DNA from: Klebsormidium nitens
Taxonomy: Eukaryota > Streptophyta > Klebsormidiophyceae > Klebsormidiales > Klebsormidiaceae
DNA length: 64,000 nucleotides
NCBI GenBank assembly: GCA_000708835.1
Contig: DF236998.1
Span: 215,629-279,628, forward strand
Direction of reading: 5' to 3'
Part shown: positions 60,601 through 64,000 of the stretch, piece after piece
How positions within the stretch are numbered: position 1 is the first letter of the stretch
How the letters are laid out: every line of letters starts with the position of its first letter
The notes under the pieces: model-generated
The model's input: only the letters and a program-made list of their open reading frames with translations
Told to the model about the DNA's origin: nothing
The model's database searches: none
Made by a program: the position numbers and the translations under genes

Positions 60601-63309
60601 TGGAGTGCTGTAGCCTCTGCGGACCACATCCTCAGGTGCGGTTTGCAAATGCTCGATGTCCACGTTTACAATCCGTGAAGGCACTCGGTGCTTCCAACCA
60701 CCGTTGAAATTCTTATTCCCCTTCTTCGCCATTGCTGTCGTCACCAGAGAGCGGGCCGGCTCAGCGTGTCCAAGTGTCCAAGCTCTGGCACAAAACTCCT
60801 AGCGGTCGTTGTTTCAAGTTTGCTGACATCATCATCGGGATGGGTCCCTCTCGGCGTGTCCAAGTGTCCAAGGTCTGGCACAAACTTTTCTCGGGTTGCA
60901 CATTGCTGACGTCACCAGAGGGTGGGCAGGTTTGGCGTGTCCAAGTGTCCAAGCTCTGGCACCAACTATTTGCGGTCGCTCATGGCTGACGTCACCAAAG
61001 CGTCGGCAATCAAGACGTATGGATTCACCCTTTCAAGAGCACTGGATCGTCTCTTTGTGAAGGTACTCTTATGCGACGGTATCGCGGGGCTTGCTTGCGC
61101 TGACGGCACGCGTCAGAAGGGTGGGCTTGCTGGAACAGATGCCGCATTGCTTCGGCCATTCACGGCGCCTAGTAGAGACTCCAATGGATTCAACGTCCGA
61201 AAAGTCATGGAGTCCGGAAGCAACTATCTGGCGGTGTCTCTTGCGGGAGGGGGCCTGAAAAGGCGTCTCCTGCATCAACCTGAGGTCCGGACGCTTGTAG
61301 CGCGGTTCAGCGGGCACCATGCTGTTGATCCCGAGCTGGGAAAGACGCCCAGTGCCCAAGAGTACGAGGAGCTCCTGGTAAGGTTTGATATAGATCCAAG
61401 CATGCCCATCACAAGCTTGTCTGTCTTTCCAATACGGTGAGTTTGTCAGCGACTATTGTCAGTGACGAAACATCAAGCCCCGTTCATGCTCTGACCTGAG
61501 CCGGAGTCTTCTTGTGCAGGTCGCGCTTGACAGAGACGACGTGCAAGTGGTCACGAACTTTGTCCAAGATCCGGATGATGTCGATGCCGATCCCGTTCTC
61601 TTGCACTGGCGCCGGTGGGTTGCCGGTGACCAGGTCGGCCAGATCCGATCGAAGAACAAGGCGATGTGCGAGCTGCTGGAGGGCATCGAGAGAGAAGCAA
61701 TGCAAGACGAGCATCGATGGCCTCCCCGCTGCCCCCACAGATGGGCGGAATTACTCTACACTCTAGGCGCGCCGTTCTCGGTCTCGGACGACTCCAATCT
61801 CATCCAGCATGGAAAGGCCCTGGGAGTGGTCCGCAAGCTTCTGCTAGGGGAAGCCGCGAATGACGACGATAGAGCAGTCCTGTCTGAGCATTCCCCGATC
61901 TTGCGCCGGCTGCTGGACCACTACGGTGATCGCTTCCCCCCGTTTTTCCATCCCGCCCTACATCACCTGTACCGTTTGACGCTGTTTGCACGGGGAGCGG
62001 TGGGGCTCGGGGTTGGACGGGCAGGGTGGGCATTGTCGGCCATCGAAGGCCTCGATGTCTGCGTCTGGCTGGAGCGGGAGCCAAAACCCCTGAGCGTCGA
62101 GCAGCAGCAAGCCTTCGACTTCTGGGCGGCCCGGGCGAATGCACTTCTCCCCGGGGTCGAAAGCCTTTCCCCTCCAGCACCGCACGAATACGCCCTTCTT
62201 CCGCCGGAACGGATCCTGTTGAACGAGAGGCTCGGTCTCGAGGCGGACGGATCGGAACCTGGCCCTCTTCCTCCGGACCATCCCTACTGCCATGAGCAGC
62301 GAGGGCTAGGCTGCTACGTTCTTCCGGGTTGGGAGCAGAAACGTCCCCTTCCGCAGTACGAACCGTTCGAAGACGACCTTGGGAGGTCTTGCGAGCGCAA
62401 CGAAGAGCATCGGTGTCGAAGCGGGCTCACCGTTGGAGAATTCGATGCCAAGGTCGCGTTGGAAAGCGGAATAAAGAAGAAAAAGTGCTTACAGCGGCAC
62501 ACAAAGGGCGGCTTTGTCTTCACGTGCCCTCATTGTGTCATCTATGGATTCCACGTAATGCTTCGAGGAGAGTCGCCGCGAGACGCCTTCACCGTCTTGT
62601 ACACCTGACTCAATCGGAGAGACCTTCCTCTGTACCTCGTCCACGACAATGCGTGCAAGCTGCGCGCCTACGCGATGCGGAGAGAGCCAGCGTTCTTTGC
62701 AGACGTCCGCTTTCTTGTGGACAGGTGCGGATGAGATACGTGTGCAAGCCAAGCGCCACTCTTATTGAAGGCAATTTCTGTGTCCTTTGTGCGCTTGCCA
62801 TGCGAGCACCGCAAAAACCTTCGATTGTGCACTTTTCGTACCTTTTTCGAATCTCAATCCATGCTCCACCCTTGCAGATTTCACTTCCACCACACGACTG
62901 CGGAGGCACACAAGTGTGGTCCATCGTACAACACAGGTGAGATCCACTTGTGTGCATTCGATTGGCTCGAAGGGGCGTCCGTCTAGACTGTGTGTTGCGG
63001 CAAGTTTCTTGTACAATGCCATGTCTCCCCGTGAATGAACCTATCAAAACTCTCGTTCGATCACGTGCAGACTATTACGACGCTGTGCGTTGGATGAACA
63101 CTTCAGCAGTGGAGTCGTGCAACGCGTTCCTCGTGAGGTTCAAGACGCAAGCGTGGTATAGGAGCCTCGTAGCGTTCATGATCATCCTTGCTAACCTAGT
63201 GAGCGGAAGGAACAGCGACCTGACACGGGTTGACGAACCAAAGCTGCGCATTGCGGGCAGAGCAGACACATGGAGACCGGCTGTACGGCAACGACTCTTG
63301 ATGTACTAG
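57681..63309 (+). mobile_element. KDZ (Kyakuja-Dileera-Zisupton) transposase, one in-frame stop
   Basis: Seven exons, 57681-58364, 58629-60074, 60318-60635, 61063-61377, 61520-62724, 62878-62936 and 63071-63309, close in phase to 1422 codons. Zinc motifs come first: CPLC...CLEC in exon 1, then a SWIM-type CTCDCGRRYTQAPCVHKLAL and further CxC clusters. The KDZ catalytic region follows: CSLCGPHPQVLLCDG with the first Asp, FTCPHCVIYGFHVMLRG, DLPLYLVHDNACKLRAYAM with the second Asp, REPAFFADVRFLVDR joined by splicing to FHFHHTTAEAHKCGPSYN, and NTSAVESCNAFL with the Glu. A single TGA at 62606-62608 interrupts the frame between TVLYT and LNRRDLP, so this copy is probably inactive unless it is read through. 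A CGA-to-TGA change would explain it. The start may be 57795. Terminal inverted repeats were not found. Confidence 0.85.
60764..60990 (+). repeat. Three ~80-90-bp tandem repeats in a KDZ intron
   Basis: gcgtgtccaagtgtccaag begins at 60764, 60854 and 60935, each followed by a similar ctctggcac...ctgac.tca block. The array lies in the third intron of the transposase gene. Confidence 0.85.
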
Positions 63310-63498
63310 AAACCCTGTTAAAACAGAGACATTGATTGAAAAATCACTATGACATGTAGTATTAATCAAATACCACATGCATTCAGCAAAATTGATGTGC
63401 AAAATGTATGGTCGTTATCATTAAAAGAAGCGATACCACAATAGTGCAAACAAAAAAGGTACTTGTGCCAGTGGCATGATCGTGTCTAGGTGGGGGCG
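63310..63498. other. KDZ 3' flank
   Basis: AT-rich sequence between the transposase stop and the minisatellite, probably 3' UTR and element end. No clear terminal repeat is seen. Confidence 0.4.
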
Positions 63499-64000
63499 CA
63501 GACCAGAAGCCCAGAAGACCGGGATTCCAGTTCTTTTTCTATTATAGCAATCATGGTCCTAGAGATTTTTTAATTCGAAATTACTTGAAATCGTAGTCTT
63601 ATAGACTTTTGGTCTGCAGACCAGAAGCCCAGAAGACCTGGATTCCATGTCTTTTCTATTATAGCATTCATGGTCCCTGGAGATGTTCAAATCGAAATTA
63701 CTTGAAATCGTAGTCTTATAGACTTTTGGTCTGCAGACCAGAAGCCGAGAAGACCTGGATTCCAGGTCTTGTCTATTATAGCATTCATGGTCTCTAGAGA
63801 TGTTTAAATCGAAATTACTTGAAATCGTGGTCTTATAGACTTTTGGTCTGCAGACCAGAAGCCCAGAAGACCCGGATCCCAGGTCTTTTCTATTATAGCA
63901 ATCATGGTCCCTAGAGATTTTTGAAATCAAAAATACTTGGAATCGTGGTCTTATAGACTTTTGGTCTGCAGACCAGAGGTGTGACGGTTGGACAGGGTTT
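63499..64000. repeat. 117-118-bp palindrome-bearing minisatellite
   Basis: Units start at 63499, 63617, 63734 and 63851, with a fifth beginning at 63969 and running into different sequence. Each junction carries the perfect palindrome tggtctgcagacca (weaker at the first), and units carry a second hairpin, agacctgg-att-ccaggtct. The array lies about 190 bases after the transposase stop and reaches the window edge. Confidence 0.9.

Noticed and set aside
62606-62608. Programmed recoding (selenocysteine) at the transposase TGA
   Set aside because: KDZ transposases are not known to use selenocysteine, no stem-loop was evident, and CpG decay of CGA is simpler.
63559-63930. Minus-strand 123-codon frame with 39-residue repeats
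   Set aside because: It lies wholly in the 117-bp minisatellite (39 x 3), so the open frame follows from the repeat length.
63499-64000. CRISPR-like array
   Set aside because: Units are contiguous with no unique spacers, the period is 117-118 bp, and the genome is eukaryotic.

Overview
The window is intron-rich eukaryotic nuclear DNA. Every well-supported gene is cut into 4 to 15 short exons by GT-AG introns of roughly 200 to 1300 bases, and exon phases close perfectly when neighbouring exons are joined. The gene content points to a photosynthetic streptophyte: a J-domain protein that matches NdhT/CRRJ of the chloroplast NDH complex, a plant-type dihydropyrimidine dehydrogenase with a plastid-like leader, and an expansin-like wall protein. 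A charophyte green alga such as Klebsormidium is my best guess. That is inference, not proof.

Layout, left to right. 388-5954 (+): leucine-rich-repeat protein, 5' end probably outside the window or unresolved, with a long disordered repeat-bearing insert between two LRR units. 7050-9710 (+): small GFA/CENP-V zinc protein. 10837-14681 (-): PYD1-type dihydropyrimidine dehydrogenase. 15090-15837: a 0.75-kb MITE-like inverted-repeat element. 16029-23587 (+): RCC2-like beta-propeller protein. 25298-27952 (-): four-exon gene of unknown function. 29311-32189 (-): NdhT/CRRJ. 33047-37844 (+): DNA polymerase eta. 38660-45327 (-): Hsc70-interacting protein (Hip/ST13). 47242-49935 (+): expansin-like secreted protein. 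51287-57205 (-): NDUFAF6-like complex I assembly factor. 57681-63309 (+): a KDZ (Kyakuja-Dileera-Zisupton) transposase with one in-frame stop. 63499-64000: a palindrome-bearing 117-bp minisatellite.

The genes do not form one pathway; they are ordinary housekeeping, plastid and wall genes next to a large DNA transposon. The most unusual pattern is structural. In four separate genes (PYD1, RCC2-like, POLH, Hip) the intron next to an exon carries one to three partial tandem copies of that exon edge, each copy including the splice junction. Copies are diverged to different degrees, and several keep a usable-looking donor or acceptor. This looks like a recurrent process of short tandem duplication across splice sites.

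All gene models were built by hand from splice signals, reading-frame phase and remembered family motifs. No database search was possible. No tRNA, rRNA or CRISPR array was seen.
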